Below, piece after piece: positions 62,641-64,000 of a stretch of DNA of 64,000 nt (positions are counted from its first letter, which is position 1; each line of letters begins with the position of its first letter). A model generated the notes under the pieces. That model searched no databases. It was not told the DNA's origin and saw only the letters and a list, made by a program, of their open reading frames with translations. The position numbers were made by a program, and so were the translations under genes. Source of the stretch: Stappia sp. MMSF_3263 (lineage in GTDB: Bacteria > Pseudomonadota > Alphaproteobacteria > Rhizobiales > Stappiaceae); the NCBI RefSeq assembly GCF_030733745.1, contig NZ_JASHIK010000005.1, positions 62,001-126,000 of the forward strand, read 5' to 3'.

Positions 62641-64000
62641 ATGGTCACTGTGCCTATGTTCTACGACAAGAAGAAAGCCCTTCTCGATGCGATCAGCCAG
62701 TCCCAGGCGATGATCGAGTTCACGCCCGAAGGCAAGGTCCTCGACGCGAACAGCAATTTCCTTGCAGCGGTCGGATACAGCCTGAACGAGATCCAGGGCA
62801 AGCATCACAGCATGTTTGTCAGGCAGAGCGAGCGCGACAGCGACGACTACAAGAAGTTCTGGGCGAGCCTGGCGCGGGGCGAGGCGCAGACGCGCGAGTT
62901 CCGCCGTGTCGGCAAGGGCGGGCGGGACGTCTGGCTGCAGGCCTCCTACAATCCGGTCTTTGACCGGGCCGGCCGTACCGTGATGGTGGTCAAGCTTGCC
63001 ACCGACATCACCGGGGAGAAGCGTCGCAATCTTGAAATGTCCGGCGAGATCGAGGCCATTCAAAGGTCGCAGGCGATCATCAGCTTCGACATGGATGGCA
63101 CGATCCTCAACGCCAATCAGAATTTTCTCGACGCGATGGGCTACACGCTCGACGAGATCCAGGGCAAGCATCATCGAATGTTCGTTGGTTCGGAGCATGC
63201 AGGGAGCGCCGAATATCGCCGGTTCTGGGACAGTCTGAAGACCGGCAAGTTCCAGGCGAACGAGTATCTGCGTTACGGCAAGGGCGGCAAGGAAGTCTGG
63301 ATCCAGGCCACCTACAATCCGATCCTCGACGAGGATGGCCGGCCGGTGAAGGTGATCAAGTTCGCCACCGACCGCACCGTCCAGGTGCAGATGCGCAAGC
63401 ACCGCGAGAAGGTGCAGAAGCAGATCGATACCGACCTGGATTCCGTCGCCGTGTCGATCGCGCAGGCCAATATGCAGGCGACCGACGCCTCGTCGTCGTC
63501 ACTTCAGGCATCGGCCAACGTCCAGGCGGTCGCCACCGCCACCGAGGAGCTTGCCGCATCGATCGACGAGATCACCCGGCAGGTCAATCAGGCCATGGCG
63601 GTCGCCCAGCGCGCCGTTGTCGAGGCCCAGCAGTCGACCTCCGTGATGAGCGGGCTTGCCACCGATGCGCAGAAGATCGGCGAGGTGCTGGAACTGATCG
63701 ACAGCATTGCCGGGCAGACCAACCTGCTGGCGCTGAATGCGACGATCGAGGCAGCACGCGCCGGCGAGGCGGGCAAGGGCTTCGCGGTTGTGGCTGGCGA
63801 GGTCAAGAGCCTTGCGGCGCAGACATCGAAGGCGACCGAGGACATCAACGCCCAGATCGTCTCGGTGCAGAACTCCTCGTCGATGGCCGAGGCTTCCATC
63901 CGTTCGATCATGAGCATCATCGAGGAGATCAGCGGCATCTCCGCCAATGTCGCCTCGGCCATCGAGGAACAGTCGAGCGTCACTCGCGATATTTCCGACA
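62641..64000 (+). CDS. cytoplasmic methyl-accepting chemotaxis protein with two PAS domains, 5' part
   Basis: The first 453 residues of a chemoreceptor that continues beyond the window. Two PAS domains lie at about residues 10-130 and 135-250, near-duplicates of each other ([27 protein letters not shown] and [27 protein letters not shown]), followed by PAC-like [11 protein letters not shown] and [11 protein letters not shown]. The signalling hairpin begins near residue 260 and includes [35 protein letters not shown]. No membrane segment is seen, so it senses an intracellular signal, possibly through heme or flavin as in Aer2-type or McpB-like proteins. GGAG is ten bases before the ATG. Confidence 0.93.
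   Translation, partial: MVTVPMFYDKKKALLDAISQSQAMIEFTPEGKVLDANSNFLAAVGYSLNEIQGKHHSMFVRQSERDSDDYKKFWASLARGEAQTREFRRVGKGGRDVWLQASYNPVFDRAGRTVMVVKLATDITGEKRRNLEMSGEIEAIQRSQAIISFDMDGTILNANQNFLDAMGYTLDEIQGKHHRMFVGSEHAGSAEYRRFWDSLKTGKFQANEYLRYGKGGKEVWIQATYNPILDEDGRPVKVIKFATDRTVQVQMRKHREKVQKQIDTDLDSVAVSIAQANMQATDASSSSLQASANVQAVATATEELAASIDEITRQVNQAMAVAQRAVVEAQQSTSVMSGLATDAQKIGEVLELIDSIAGQTNLLALNATIEAARAGEAGKGFAVVAGEVKSLAAQTSKATEDINAQIVSVQNSSSMAEASIRSIMSIIEEISGISANVASAIEEQSSVTRDISD

Overview
The window is GC-rich alphaproteobacterial chromosome, most likely from the Hyphomicrobiales (Rhizobiales), perhaps close to Stappia, Pannonibacter or Roseibium. I infer this from gene content and order (guaB, an RsmB-type methyltransferase and guaA close together; a GppA-like gene joined to rlmE; a tetratricopeptide membrane protein and a BamB-like lipoprotein followed by der) and from codon use. 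I could not run a search, so the genus is a guess. No rRNA, complete mobile element, prophage or CRISPR array was seen. One tRNA, tRNA-Gln(CUG), is present.

Layout. 1-10.6 kb is housekeeping: the end of an NAD(P)H-binding protein, tRNA-Gln, a GppA/Ppx phosphatase with a long basic extension, rlmE, guaB, an RsmB-like methyltransferase, a TPR protein and guaA. 10.8-18.3 kb is accessory: a nucleobase deaminase, two SMR exporters and a DsbA-like protein beside a LysR gene; then a YheO-like regulator divergent from a RidA / threonine synthase-like PLP enzyme / dicarboxylate symporter operon; then a GFA-family protein and a LysR stump. 18.6-30.5 kb is one long minus-strand catabolic unit: a GntR regulator, a branched-chain-type (Liv) ABC importer, an acyl-CoA ligase, a thiolase, a FadJ-like protein that lacks the NAD-binding domain, an enoyl-CoA hydratase and a nitronate monooxygenase. 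It probably imports a carboxylic acid, activates it with CoA and beta-oxidises it.

30.8-54.8 kb is a mosaic of small regulator-plus-target modules (Rrf2, Lrp, LysR, MarR, HxlR, XRE-cupin and TetR) beside redox enzymes (WrbA, FMN reductase, nitroreductase), transporters, an isolated KAS II-like enzyme, a glutaredoxin-MauE fusion, a frameshifted RidA, a cyclase-family hydrolase with a CGNR regulator, a tartrate/malate dehydrogenase, an Asp/Glu racemase, a periplasmic RidA and a serine hydrolase. 54.8-64 kb returns to core functions: PilZ, DksA-like, NnrU, a YfgM-like TPR protein, BamB-like, Der, a class III nucleotide cyclase, a DUF599 protein and the start of a cytoplasmic double-PAS chemoreceptor that runs off the end.

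The most unusual signals are regulatory. A 41-bp near-perfect palindrome buries the ribosome binding site of the KAS gene. Operator-like dyads come in pairs or triplets next to the GntR, TetR and YheO-like regulators. A 25-codon ORF is coupled to livG, the Rrf2 gene looks leaderless, and three perfect hairpins lie in tandem between bamB and der. Among proteins, the GppA-like enzyme has a roughly 284-residue basic low-complexity extension with a 15-bp tandem repeat, and a RidA gene is broken at a ten-G tract.
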